Shown piece by piece: positions 28,477-36,472 of a stretch of DNA of 64,000 nucleotides. Origin of the DNA: Nocardioides sp. CER19 (lineage in GTDB: Bacteria; Actinomycetota; Actinomycetes; Propionibacteriales; Nocardioidaceae). The notes below the pieces were generated by a model, which was not told the origin of the DNA, searched no databases, and saw only the letters and a list, made by a program, of their open reading frames with translations. The translations under genes were made by a program, and so were the position numbers. Position 1 is the stretch's first letter, and each line of letters opens with the position of its first letter. The stretch covers positions 62,001 to 126,000 of the forward strand of contig NZ_JARVWS010000001.1 in the NCBI RefSeq assembly GCF_029846275.1. Direction: 5' to 3'.

Positions 28477-29208
28477 GTGCCGGGCCCCGCAGCGACACCG
28501 TCCCCGAGCGCCGTCGAGACGAGGACGGCGCTGGTGCGCCGTGCCCGCAAGGTCGACCGGATCCTCGCCGTGACCTACCCGGACGCGAAGGCCGAGCTCG
28601 ACTTCGACAACCCCTTCGAGTGCCTCGTCGTCACGGTCCTGTCGGCGCAGACCACCGACAAGCGCGTCAACGCGGTGCGCCCCCAGCTGTTCGCCGTCTA
28701 CCCGGACGCGAAGGCGATGGCGGCGGCCGACCGCGCGACCCTGGAGGCGATCGTGGGGCCGCTCGGGTTCTTCCGGGCGAAGACCGACTCCCTGCTCAAG
28801 CTGAGCGCGGCGCTCGTCGAGCAGCACGACGGCCAGGTGCCGCCCTCCCTCGACGCGCTCGTGAAGCTGCCGGGCGTCGGCCGCAAGACGGCCAACGTCG
28901 TCCTCGGCAACGCGTTCGGCATCCCGGGCATCACCGTCGACACCCACTTCGGCCGGCTCGCGCGCCGTCTCGGCTTCACGAACGAGACCGACCCGGTGAA
29001 GGTGGAGCACGCGGTCGGCGACCTCTTCCCCTCGCGCGACTGGACCATGCTCAGCCACCACCTGATCTGGCACGGCCGGCGCATCTGCCACGCCAAGAAG
29101 CCGGCGTGCGGCGCGTGCCCGGTGGCCAAGCTCTGCCCGTCCTACGGCACCGGGCCGACCGACCCGGTGGTCGCCGCCGCTCTCGTCCGCACGGAGGGCC
29201 CCAACTGA
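28477..29208 (+). CDS. nth: Endonuclease III
   Basis: Bifunctional DNA glycosylase/AP lyase that removes oxidised pyrimidines. It has 243 residues from the leaderless-type GTG 28477. The helix-hairpin-helix [13 protein letters not shown] has catalytic Lys137, and VDTHFGR has Asp155. The 4Fe-4S cluster ligands are Cys204, 211, 214 and 220 (C-X6-C-X2-C-X5-C), as in E. coli Nth. It overlaps tlpA by one base (TGATG) and starts the nth-tlpA-nudix-marP operon, divergent from crp. Confidence 0.95.
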   Translation: MPGPAATPSPSAVETRTALVRRARKVDRILAVTYPDAKAELDFDNPFECLVVTVLSAQTTDKRVNAVRPQLFAVYPDAKAMAAADRATLEAIVGPLGFFRAKTDSLLKLSAALVEQHDGQVPPSLDALVKLPGVGRKTANVVLGNAFGIPGITVDTHFGRLARRLGFTNETDPVKVEHAVGDLFPSRDWTMLSHHLIWHGRRICHAKKPACGACPVAKLCPSYGTGPTDPVVAAALVRTEGPN

Positions 29209-29813
29209 TGCGGCGCACCGCGCGCATCCTCGGCGTCGCCCTCCTCGCGTTGGTCCTCCTCGCCGGATGCGACGGCACGCCCAGCGTCAGCGCCCCCCAC
29301 GAGTCCAACGTCAAGGTCGACACCCCGGCCTACCGCGTCCTCAAGACCAGCGCCGGCATCCAGGACTGCCCCGCCGCCCAGACCACCGACGGCGGCCTTC
29401 CCGACACGTCGGTGCCCTGCCTCGGCGGCGGCCGGCGGGTGGACCTGTCGACGCTGAAGGGGCCGCTGGTCCTCAACTTCTGGTACGGCGCGTGCGGGCC
29501 GTGCCAGAAGGAGATGCCAGCCCTGGCCGCGTTCTTCAAGAAGTACGGCGACCGGGTGCCCGTCCTCGGCGTCGACTCCACCGACACCCAGCCCGGCTAC
29601 GCGCTCGAGCAGGCCAAGAAGTTCGGCGTGACCTATCCGCTCGTCGCCGACCCCGGCGGTGACCTCCAGGGCACCCACCTGAGGGTCCGGGGCTATCCGA
29701 CCTTCTTCTTCCTCTCCGCCGACGGCACGCTCAGCAAGCCGGTCGCCGGCGGACTCCACTCGGTCGACGAGGTGCGGGCCCTGGTGAAGCAGCAGCTGGG
29801 GATCGCGCTGTGA
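29208..29813 (+). CDS. TlpA/ResA-like thioredoxin lipoprotein
   Basis: A 201-residue exported thiol-disulfide oxidoreductase. The signal peptide ends in lipobox LLAG-C21, so it should be anchored to the outer face of the membrane. The thioredoxin fold has YGACGPCQKE (CxxC near 97-100), and cis-Pro lies in RGYPTFFFL. A Cys pair upstream (DCPAAQ, VPCLGG) may form a second disulfide. The family keeps extracytoplasmic cysteines reduced, for example for cytochrome c maturation. The stop overlaps the nudix GTG (GTGA). Confidence 0.88.
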   Translation: MRRTARILGVALLALVLLAGCDGTPSVSAPHESNVKVDTPAYRVLKTSAGIQDCPAAQTTDGGLPDTSVPCLGGGRRVDLSTLKGPLVLNFWYGACGPCQKEMPALAAFFKKYGDRVPVLGVDSTDTQPGYALEQAKKFGVTYPLVADPGGDLQGTHLRVRGYPTFFFLSADGTLSKPVAGGLHSVDEVRALVKQQLGIAL

Positions 29814-30505
29814 CCCGACCGGAGTGGCTCGAGCCGGTGGTCACCGCGCTCGACGCGATCACCTGGCGCGACCTGACCATGTTCGGCGTACCCGAGGGTG
29901 CGTCGCCGCGCCGCTCCGCCGTGCTCATGCTGTTCGGCGAGGGCACGTCCGGGCCCGACCTGCTGCTCACCGAGCGCTCCCACACGATGCGCTCCCACCC
30001 CGGCCAGGTGTCCTTCCCGGGCGGTGCGATCGACCCCGGCGAGACGGCGATCGAGGCGGCGCTGCGCGAGGCCGAGGAGGAGGCCGGGGTCGAGCCCGCC
30101 GGCGTCGAGGTGCTCGGCCAGCTGCCGGAGCTCTACCTCCCGCCGAGCGACAACGCCGTCACCCCGGTCGTCGGATGGTGGGCCGACCCGAGCGAGGTCG
30201 AGCCGACCAGCGTCGACGAGGTGCACGCGGTCTACCGCGTGCCGATCAGCGAGCTGCGCGACCCTGCCCACCGGATCACCGTCCGCTCGCCGCGTCACAA
30301 CTGGCGCATGCCGGGTTTCCTCATCGGCCCGGACAAGGACGTCATCCTGTGGGGGTTCACCGGCGGTATCGTGCAGCGGTTCCTCGGCTATCTCGGTTGG
30401 CTCGACGAGCTGCCGGACGCGCGGGAGATCGAGCTGCCGGCCTACATGCTGCGCGGCCGTGAGCGCGCCGGCGGACGCGACGTGCAGGAATGGGCGGAGG
30501 ACTGA
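29810..30505 (+). CDS. Nudix hydrolase, CoA pyrophosphatase type
   Basis: A 231-residue Nudix enzyme. The UPF0035-type motif LLTERSHTMRSHPGQVSFPG near 52-71 runs directly into the Nudix box GGAIDPGETAIEAALREAEE then EAGV (about 71-93), with all catalytic Glu present. This arrangement is characteristic of CoA diphosphatases (YeaB/NudL, Rv3672c), which cleave CoA or acyl-CoA to phosphopantetheine plus 3',5'-ADP. It begins with GTG overlapping tlpA and is followed four bases later by marP. Confidence 0.9.
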   Translation: MTRPEWLEPVVTALDAITWRDLTMFGVPEGASPRRSAVLMLFGEGTSGPDLLLTERSHTMRSHPGQVSFPGGAIDPGETAIEAALREAEEEAGVEPAGVEVLGQLPELYLPPSDNAVTPVVGWWADPSEVEPTSVDEVHAVYRVPISELRDPAHRITVRSPRHNWRMPGFLIGPDKDVILWGFTGGIVQRFLGYLGWLDELPDAREIELPAYMLRGRERAGGRDVQEWAED

Positions 30506-30509
30506 CTCG

Positions 30510-31694
30510 TTGAACTGGATCGACTGGCTGCTGGTCGTCCTCGTCGTCACCTACGCCCTCTCGGGCTACTGGCAGGGTTTCATCACCGGCGCGTTCGCGA
30601 CCGGCGGACTGCTCCTGGGCGGTCTGGTGGGCGTCTGGCTCGCACCGAAGGCACTGGGTGACGCCTCTCCGTCGCTGTGGGTCTCCCTGGGGGCGCTCTT
30701 CATCGTCATCCTGGCCGCCTCGCTCGGCCAGGGCGCGCTGCAGTACGCCGGCGCGAAGGTGCGCGATCGGATCCGCTGGCAGCCGGTCCGCGTGGTCGAC
30801 GCCGTCGGCGGCGCCGCGCTCTCCGCCGCCGCTGTCCTGCTCGTCGCCTGGGCGCTCGGTGTCGCCATCTCCGGCTCGCGCATCTCCGGGCTGTCCAACG
30901 CGGTGCGCGAGTCGGCCGTGCTGGCACGGGTCAACAAGGTCATGCCGCCGAGTGCCGGCGGCCTGCTCGACCGGTTCAACACCGTCGTCGGCACGTCCTT
31001 CTTCCCGCGCTACCTCGAGCCGTTCGCGCCCGAGCGGATCGTCCGCGTCGGGCCGGGGCCGGAGCGGCTGCGCAAGGACCCGGACGTGGTCCGCGCGAGC
31101 GCGAGCGTGTTCAAGGTCCACGGCACCAACTCCTGCGGCCGCGGCGTCGAGGGCAGCGGCTTCCTCTACGCGCCCGGCTACCTGATGACGAACGCGCACG
31201 TCGTCGCCGGTGTGAGCCGGCCGACCGTCGAGATCGGCGACGACGGCGACAGCCGCGAGGTCTCCGGCAAGGTCGTGCTCTACGACCCGCAGGAGGACGT
31301 CGCCGTGATCGAGTTCGACAGCGGCGACGCCACGCCGCTCTCCTTCGACCCGACCGTGGGGCCGCGCGCCGGCGTCGCGATCCTGGGCTACCCGCAGGAC
31401 GGGCCGTTCGACGTCGAGCCCGGTCGGATCCGCTCCGAGCAGCGGCTCCGCTCACCGGACATCTACGGCAACAGCACCGTGATCCGCAACGTCTTCTCGC
31501 TGCGCGGCCTGATCCGTCCGGGCAACTCCGGCGGTCCGATCGTCGACTCCGACGGCGAGGTGGTGGGCGTGGTGTTCGCCGCGTCGGTGACCGACCGCGA
31601 CACCGGCTACGCGCTCACCGCCGAGCAGGTCCAGCAGCTCGCGTCGGCCGGCGCCGGACGGACCTCCCGGGTGTCGACCGGCGGCTGCGCCTAG
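30510..31694 (+). CDS. MarP-type membrane serine protease
   Basis: Rv3671c/MarP homologue of 394 residues. The N-terminal CvpA-like domain has four spans (about 5-125), and a periplasmic chymotrypsin-fold protease follows. Triad residues are His near 229 (TNAHVVAG), Asp near 262 (PQEDVAVIEF) and Ser near 339 (RPGNSGGPIV). Mycobacterial MarP maintains intrabacterial pH at acid stress and activates a peptidoglycan hydrolase. The start is TTG 30510 with GGAGG ten bases upstream, because no ATG or GTG would give the intact first span MNWIDWLLVV. It ends overlapping the convergent MBL gene by four bases. Confidence 0.92.
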   Translation: MNWIDWLLVVLVVTYALSGYWQGFITGAFATGGLLLGGLVGVWLAPKALGDASPSLWVSLGALFIVILAASLGQGALQYAGAKVRDRIRWQPVRVVDAVGGAALSAAAVLLVAWALGVAISGSRISGLSNAVRESAVLARVNKVMPPSAGGLLDRFNTVVGTSFFPRYLEPFAPERIVRVGPGPERLRKDPDVVRASASVFKVHGTNSCGRGVEGSGFLYAPGYLMTNAHVVAGVSRPTVEIGDDGDSREVSGKVVLYDPQEDVAVIEFDSGDATPLSFDPTVGPRAGVAILGYPQDGPFDVEPGRIRSEQRLRSPDIYGNSTVIRNVFSLRGLIRPGNSGGPIVDSDGEVVGVVFAASVTDRDTGYALTAEQVQQLASAGAGRTSRVSTGGCA

Positions 31695-32479
31695 CGAGCG
31701 GCGAGGAAGGCCAGCTGCGCGCGGACCGAGAGCTCGGCGGCGCCCCACAGGACCGGGTCGACGTCGGCATACACGATCTCGACGACGGTCCGGGCGTCGG
31801 CCGAGCAGGCGGGCACGTCGAGCGTCCGCAACGCGGCGGCGACCTGGTCGAGCCGGTCGCGCCGGTGCGAGATGTAGTGGTCGAGGACGGCCAGCGCGTC
31901 GCCGATCACCGGCCCGTGACCGGGCCAGATCGACGTGACCTCCTGCGCCTCCGCGAGCGCCCGCAGCCGGTCGAGCGAGTCCAGGTAGGCACCGAGCCGG
32001 CCGTCGGGGTGCGCGACCACCGTCGTGCCGCGCCCGAGCACCGTGTCGCCGGTCAGCACCGCCCCGTCGGCCGGGACGTGGAAGGACAGCGAGTCGCCGG
32101 TGTGGCCCGGCGTCCCGACGACGCGGATCTCCAGTCCGTCGACCTCGACGACGTCGCCGTCGACCAGGCCCTCGGAGCCCAGCCGGTAGGCCGGGTCGAG
32201 AGCGCGTACGCCGGCCCCGACCCGTTCCGCGAACTCCCGCGCGGCCTCGGCGTGGTCGCTGTGGTGGTGCGTGAGCAGCACGACGGCGACGTCACCCGCG
32301 GCCTCGGCCACCGCGTCCAGGTGCGCCAGGTCGGACGGCCCCGGGTCGACGACGACCGAGCGCCGAGCGCCCGGCTCACGCAGCACCCACGTGTTGGTGC
32401 CGTCGAGCGTCATGATCCCGGGGTTCGGGGCGAGCACGCAGGCGGCACGCTCCCCGAACGACCCGCCCGACCAGGTCAC
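31691..32479 (-). CDS. MBL fold metallo-hydrolase
   Basis: A 262-residue metallo-beta-lactamase-fold hydrolase, Rv3677c type. Zinc ligands are visible in THHHSDH (near 82-88), GTPGHTGDS with His near 132, LTGDTV with Asp, and a C-terminal His in IWPGHGP. It resembles the LACTB2/RNase-like group of this fold, so either a thioester or an RNA substrate is possible. The start GTG 32479 overlaps the upstream Nudix stop (GTGA), and the frame upstream to 32509 is out of context. Confidence 0.88.
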   Translation of the reverse strand: MTWSGGSFGERAACVLAPNPGIMTLDGTNTWVLREPGARRSVVVDPGPSDLAHLDAVAEAAGDVAVVLLTHHHSDHAEAAREFAERVGAGVRALDPAYRLGSEGLVDGDVVEVDGLEIRVVGTPGHTGDSLSFHVPADGAVLTGDTVLGRGTTVVAHPDGRLGAYLDSLDRLRALAEAQEVTSIWPGHGPVIGDALAVLDHYISHRRDRLDQVAAALRTLDVPACSADARTVVEIVYADVDPVLWGAAELSVRAQLAFLAAR

Positions 32480-33168
32480 GGCGCGTCCCCGAAGAGGGCA
32501 CCCGCCCACTCCGGCAGGCTCAGCCGCTCCCCCTCGACGCGCGGGGTGAACATCTCCACGCTGGCGCCACGGGTCACGTCGAGCACGTCAGCGACCGAGC
32601 CGAACGTGCCCAGCCGCCGCACCGAGAGGTACGTCGGGGGCATCATCGTCCACTCCCCGGACTCGACCTTGGCGAGCGCCGCCGCTGCCGTGGTCCAGCG
32701 CACCGACGTCGACTCGGTCGACAGCTCGCGCGGCTCCTGGCCCTCGGGCAGCCGAGCCACGAAGAACCAGGTGCGGTAGCGCCGCGGCTCGAACTCGGGC
32801 GTCGTCCAGGCGTCCCAGACGCCGAGGTCGTCCAGCGTCAGGCGGACGCCGGTCTCCTCCTCGACCTCGCGCAGTGCGCCACCGACGACGGCCGCAGCGA
32901 CGTCGGGCGGGGCCCCGAGCCGGGCTGCCCAGTCGTCCGGCAGGTCGGCCGTGTCCGACGGCGCGATCCCGCCGCCGGGGAACGCGACCATGCCGCCGGC
33001 GAAGGCCATCCCACGGTGGCGCACCATGACGTGCACCTCCGGGCCGTCGGCACCCTCGCGCAGCAGCAGCACGGTCGCGGCATCCCGCGGCTCCGCCGGC
33101 ACGCGCTCCCCCGCGGCGTACTCACGGGCGGTCGCCAGCAGCGACGGCGGTAGCGGGACCTGCTTCAC
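32476..33168 (-). CDS. Nudix hydrolase with split Nudix box
   Basis: A 230-residue Nudix protein. GGMVAFPGGGIAPSDTADL (near 58-76) is separated by about 20 residues from ALREVEEETGV (near 98-108), so the canonical box carries an insertion as in NUDT19/RP2p-like proteins. It may hydrolyse CoA esters or other nucleoside diphosphate derivatives. It overlaps RidA upstream and the MBL gene downstream by four bases each, which indicates one operon. Confidence 0.85.
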   Translation of the reverse strand: MKQVPLPPSLLATAREYAAGERVPAEPRDAATVLLLREGADGPEVHVMVRHRGMAFAGGMVAFPGGGIAPSDTADLPDDWAARLGAPPDVAAAVVGGALREVEEETGVRLTLDDLGVWDAWTTPEFEPRRYRTWFFVARLPEGQEPRELSTESTSVRWTTAAAALAKVESGEWTMMPPTYLSVRRLGTFGSVADVLDVTRGASVEMFTPRVEGERLSLPEWAGALFGDAP

Positions 33169-33623
33169 AGCTCGACGAGGATCTCGACCTCGACCGGCGC
33201 GTCCAGGGGCAGGACCGGCGCGGCCACGGCCGAGCGGGCGTGCACGCCGGCGTCGCCGAACGCCTTGCCGAGCAGCTCCGAGGCACCGTTGGCGACACCG
33301 GGCTGACCGGTGAAGTCAGGGGTGGACGCGACGAACGCGACCACCTTGACGACCCGCTTCACGAGGGACAGGTCGCCGACTTCGGCCTTCACCGCCGCGA
33401 TGGCATTGAGCGCGCACTGGCGGGCGCACTCGTAGGCCTCCTCAGGGCTCACCTCGGCGCCCACCTTGCCGGTCGCCATCAGCTCCCCGTTGCGCATCGG
33501 CAGCTGGCCGGAGGTGTAGATGTAGCGGCCGGTCCGCACGGCCGGGACGTAGACGGCGACCGGCGGAGCGACGTCCGGGACGGTCAGCCCGAGCTCGGCC
33601 AGGGCCTCCTCCGGCGTGGTCAT
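33165..33623 (-). CDS. RidA family protein
   Basis: A 152-residue YjgF/YER057c/UK114 protein. TSGQLPMRNGE near 38-48, CARQCALNAIAAVKAE near 66-81 and ARSAVAAPVLPLDAPVEVEI near the end carry the conserved trimer and active-site pattern. The usual catalytic Arg appears in ARSAVAA. RidA deaminates reactive enamine/imine intermediates, though several subfamilies lack that activity. ATG 33623 overlaps the stop of the small DUF4177-like gene (ATGA). Confidence 0.88.
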   Translation of the reverse strand: MTTPEEALAELGLTVPDVAPPVAVYVPAVRTGRYIYTSGQLPMRNGELMATGKVGAEVSPEEAYECARQCALNAIAAVKAEVGDLSLVKRVVKVVAFVASTPDFTGQPGVANGASELLGKAFGDAGVHARSAVAAPVLPLDAPVEVEILVEL

Positions 33624-33772
33624 TCGACCGGCCGCTTGAAGTAGCCGACCAGGTTTCCGCTGCCGTTGTCGGTGATGGTCACGAGCTCCCAGCCGTCCTG
33701 GCCGAAGTTGTTGAGGATCTGCCCCGCGACATGGTTGAGGATCGGGGCGACCTGGTACTCCCACTTGGTCAT
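33620..33772 (-). CDS. Small DUF4177-like protein
   Basis: A 50-residue protein starting MTKWEYQVAPILNH and containing GQDGWELVTITDN and YFKRPVE. The KWEY...GWELV...YFKRP pattern matches the DUF4177 family, small beta-rich proteins of unknown function, also found upstream of ridA in mycobacteria. It is leaderless by sequence: TAGGGT, seven bases, ATG at 33772. It heads the four-gene operon with ridA, nudix and MBL. Confidence 0.85.
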   Translation of the reverse strand: MTKWEYQVAPILNHVAGQILNNFGQDGWELVTITDNGSGNLVGYFKRPVE

Positions 33773-33779
33773 GGCCCGC

Positions 33780-33785
33780 ACCCTA
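33780..33785 (-). promoter_or_regulatory. -10 element of the DUF4177-ridA operon
   Basis: TAGGGT on the minus strand, seven bases before the ATG at 33772. Confidence 0.5.
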
Positions 33786-33851
33786 CCCGCGGCCGACCTG
33801 GGGCGGACCGGGGTCCGACCACGGTCTGACGCGCACGGCCGCGCCAGCGTC

Positions 33852-33857
33852 TACGGT
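33852..33857 (+). promoter_or_regulatory. -10 element for leaderless histidine kinase gene
   Basis: TACGGT, six bases, GTG at 33864. Confidence 0.5.
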
Positions 33858-33863
33858 GACCGC

Positions 33864-35030
33864 GTGGACCTCGCGACGCGGCAGCCGTGGCGGCTCGGCC
33901 CGCGTGGCCGGCTCTGGTTCGACCGCGGCCTGGTCGGCCTGCTGCTGGCGCCGGCACCGGTGCTCCTCGCGGTCGGCACGGCGTGGCTCGACGTGCTTCT
34001 CGCCGTCGCGCAGATCGTGCCGCTGTGGTGGCGTCGCCGCCACAGCGTCGAGGCGTTCGGCGCCGTCGCGGCCGCGAGCGCCCTCCAGGCCGTGCTCATC
34101 GACCAGCCGCTCTGGAGCCAGCTGGCCTTCCCGGTCGCGACGTACTCCGTCGCCCGCTACTCCCGCGGCCGCTGGGGCCTGCTCGCGCTCGGCGTCGGGA
34201 TCGCCGGCGCCGCGGTCGCGTCGCTCGACTGGGTGCGCAACTGGTACGACGACACCGACCCGACGAAGGCCGCGTTCGTGTCCTACTTCCTCACGATCTC
34301 GGTGATCGTCGTCGCCGCCTGGGCGCTCGGGACGCTGGGCCGGACCAGGGCGGCGTACGTCGACGCGCTCGTCGACCGCAACGAGCAGCTGCGCCGCGAC
34401 GCCGCCCAGCAGGCGGCCCTCGCGGCCGGCGAGGAGCGGGCCCGGATCGCCCGCGAGATGCACGACGTCGTCGCCCACGGCCTCTCGGTGATCGTCGTCC
34501 AGGCCGACGGCGCCCGCTACGCCGCCGAGCAGGACCCGCCGGTCGCCGCGAAGACGCTGGCGACGATCTCCGAGACCGCTCGTGAGGCGCTCACCGAGAT
34601 GCGACGCACCCTCGGGCTGCTGCGCGCCGACGACGAGGCGGAGACCCGGCCGCAGCCCCGCCTCGGCGACCTGCCGGCGCTGGTCGACGAGACGCGGGCG
34701 GCCGGCACCCCGGTGCGCGCGACGCTGCCCGCGCCGGAGACGACCGTGCCCGACGGGGTCGCCCTCACCACCTATCGCGTCGTCCAGGAGGCCCTGAGCA
34801 ACGTCCGCAAGCACGCCGGCCCCGGTGCCGCCGCGACGGTCCTCGTCGCGGTCGGCGACGACGTGAGCGTCGAGGTCGGGGACGACGGTCGCGGCGCGTC
34901 GGCGCCCGACGACGGCGGAGGCCTCGGGCTGGTCGGCATGCGCGAGCGGGTCGCCGCCCACGGCGGGCGGCTCGAGACGGGCCCGGTCGCCGGCGGGGGG
35001 TTCCGGGTGTGGGCGAGGATCCCGCTATGA
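33864..35030 (+). CDS. Two-component sensor histidine kinase (NarL-partner type)
   Basis: A 388-residue HisKA_3 kinase. The N-terminal half has four to five membrane spans (about 20-165) and almost no external loop, suggesting intramembrane or cell-envelope sensing as in DesK/LiaS-like kinases. A coiled region leads to the dimerisation motif EERARIAREMHDVVAHGLS with His near 200. The ATPase domain has SNVRKHAG, VGDDGRG and GLGLVGMRERV. The ATGA overlap with the response regulator gene shows they are a pair. The ABC exporter genes next door are a likely target. Confidence 0.92.
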   Translation: MDLATRQPWRLGPRGRLWFDRGLVGLLLAPAPVLLAVGTAWLDVLLAVAQIVPLWWRRRHSVEAFGAVAAASALQAVLIDQPLWSQLAFPVATYSVARYSRGRWGLLALGVGIAGAAVASLDWVRNWYDDTDPTKAAFVSYFLTISVIVVAAWALGTLGRTRAAYVDALVDRNEQLRRDAAQQAALAAGEERARIAREMHDVVAHGLSVIVVQADGARYAAEQDPPVAAKTLATISETAREALTEMRRTLGLLRADDEAETRPQPRLGDLPALVDETRAAGTPVRATLPAPETTVPDGVALTTYRVVQEALSNVRKHAGPGAAATVLVAVGDDVSVEVGDDGRGASAPDDGGGLGLVGMRERVAAHGGRLETGPVAGGGFRVWARIPL

Positions 35031-35698
35031 GCGCAGGTGAGCCGATCCGCGTCTTCCTCGTCGACGACCAGGAGATGGTGCGCGCCGGGTTCAAGATGCT
35101 CGTCGACAGCCAGCCCGACCTCACCGTGGTCGGCGAGGCCGGCGATGGGGGCGACGCGCTGCAGCGGCTGTCCGCGACGCGTGCCGACGTCGTGCTGATG
35201 GACGTCCGGATGCCACGGATGGACGGGGTCGAGGCGACCCGCCACCTGCTGGCGCGGGCCGACCCGCCGCGGGTCCTCGTGCTGACGACGTTCGATCTCG
35301 ACGATTACGCCTTCGCGGCGCTCCGCGCGGGTGCGGCGGCGTTCCTCCTCAAGGACGCGCGCCCGGAGGACCTGCTCGGCGCGATCCGCACCGTGCACGC
35401 CGGCGACTCAGTCGTCGCACCGAGCACGACCCGGCGCCTCCTCGACCACTTCGCCGCCGCGCTGCCCGACCCGGCCGCCCCGCGCGACACCCGCCTCGAC
35501 GGCCTCACCGAGCGCGAACGCGAGGTCTTCGAGCTGGTCGGGCGCGGGTTGTCCAACACCGAGATCGCCGCGACGTTCGTCGTCTCCGAGGCGACCGTGA
35601 AGACCCACGTCGGCCGCCTGCTGGCGAAGACCGGCAGCCGTGACCGCGTGCAGCTCGTGGTCCTGGCCTACGAGACGGGTCTGGTCCGACCGACCTGA
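35027..35698 (+). CDS. LuxR-type response regulator
   Basis: A 223-residue NarL/FixJ-family regulator. The receiver domain has DDQ near 14-16, phospho-acceptor Asp59 in VLMDVRMPRMDG, Thr in VLTTFD and Lys in LLKDA. The C-terminal LuxR helix-turn-helix is LTEREREVFELVGRGLSNTE then IAATFVVSEATVKTHVGRLL (about 155-200). ATG 35027 overlaps the kinase stop. The longer frame from 35009 would add six residues inside the kinase gene. Confidence 0.92.
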   Translation: MSAGEPIRVFLVDDQEMVRAGFKMLVDSQPDLTVVGEAGDGGDALQRLSATRADVVLMDVRMPRMDGVEATRHLLARADPPRVLVLTTFDLDDYAFAALRAGAAAFLLKDARPEDLLGAIRTVHAGDSVVAPSTTRRLLDHFAAALPDPAAPRDTRLDGLTEREREVFELVGRGLSNTEIAATFVVSEATVKTHVGRLLAKTGSRDRVQLVVLAYETGLVRPT

Positions 35699-35776
35699 CC
35701 CGTCCACCCGGGGTCGTACGAGTGATCAGCTCATGGTCCGACGACGTGGCGCCCCGCGACGGCGAGCGTTGTCGCC

Positions 35777-36472
35777 ATGACGCAGACACCCCTGACCACG
35801 GCCGTCGCCGCGAGCGCGCGCGGCCTCACCAAGACCTACGGACGCGGCGACGCCGAGGTGCACGCCCTGCGGGGCGTCGACCTCGACCTGAGCGCCGGCA
35901 CGTTCACCGCGATCATGGGTCCCTCGGGCTCGGGCAAGTCCACGCTGATGCACTGCCTGGCCGGGCTCGACCAGCCCACCTCCGGGTCCGTCACGGTCGC
36001 GGGGCAGCGGCTGGAGTCGCTGAGCGACGACCAGCTCACGGTGTTCCGGCGGGAGCGGCTCGGGTTCGTGTTCCAGGCCTTCAACCTGCTGCCGATGCTC
36101 ACTGCCGGGCAGAACATCCTGCTCCCCCTCGAGCTGGCCGGGCGACGCATCGGCGCCGCCGACCGGGAGCGGGCGCTCATGCTGGCCGACGTCCTCGCCC
36201 TCGGCGACCGGCTCGGCCACCGCCCGTCCGAGCTCTCGGGCGGCCAGCAGCAGCGGGTCGCGATCGCCCGGGCGCTCGTCACGGAGCCGACCGTCGTGTT
36301 CGCCGACGAGCCGACCGGCAACCTCGACAGCACCACGTCCGCCGAGGTCCTCGACCACCTGCGCCGCTCCGTGCGCGAGCTCGGGCAGACCGTCGTCATG
36401 GTCACGCACGAGCCCAGCGCCGCGGCGTACGCCGACCACGTGGTCACGGTCGCCGACGGGCGGATCGCCTGA
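35777..36472 (+). CDS. ABC transporter ATP-binding protein (MacB/LolD type)
   Basis: A 231-residue nucleotide-binding subunit. Walker A is GPSGSGKST near 48-56, the Q-loop [10 protein letters not shown], signature [15 protein letters not shown] near 154-168, Walker [13 protein letters not shown] and H-loop VTHEP. The sequence is typical of exporters paired with FtsX-like permeases (mechanotransmission of drugs, lipoproteins or peptides). Its stop overlaps the permease start (TGATG). It lies 78 bases after the two-component genes, which may control it. Confidence 0.93.
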   Translation: MTQTPLTTAVAASARGLTKTYGRGDAEVHALRGVDLDLSAGTFTAIMGPSGSGKSTLMHCLAGLDQPTSGSVTVAGQRLESLSDDQLTVFRRERLGFVFQAFNLLPMLTAGQNILLPLELAGRRIGAADRERALMLADVLALGDRLGHRPSELSGGQQQRVAIARALVTEPTVVFADEPTGNLDSTTSAEVLDHLRRSVRELGQTVVMVTHEPSAAAYADHVVTVADGRIA

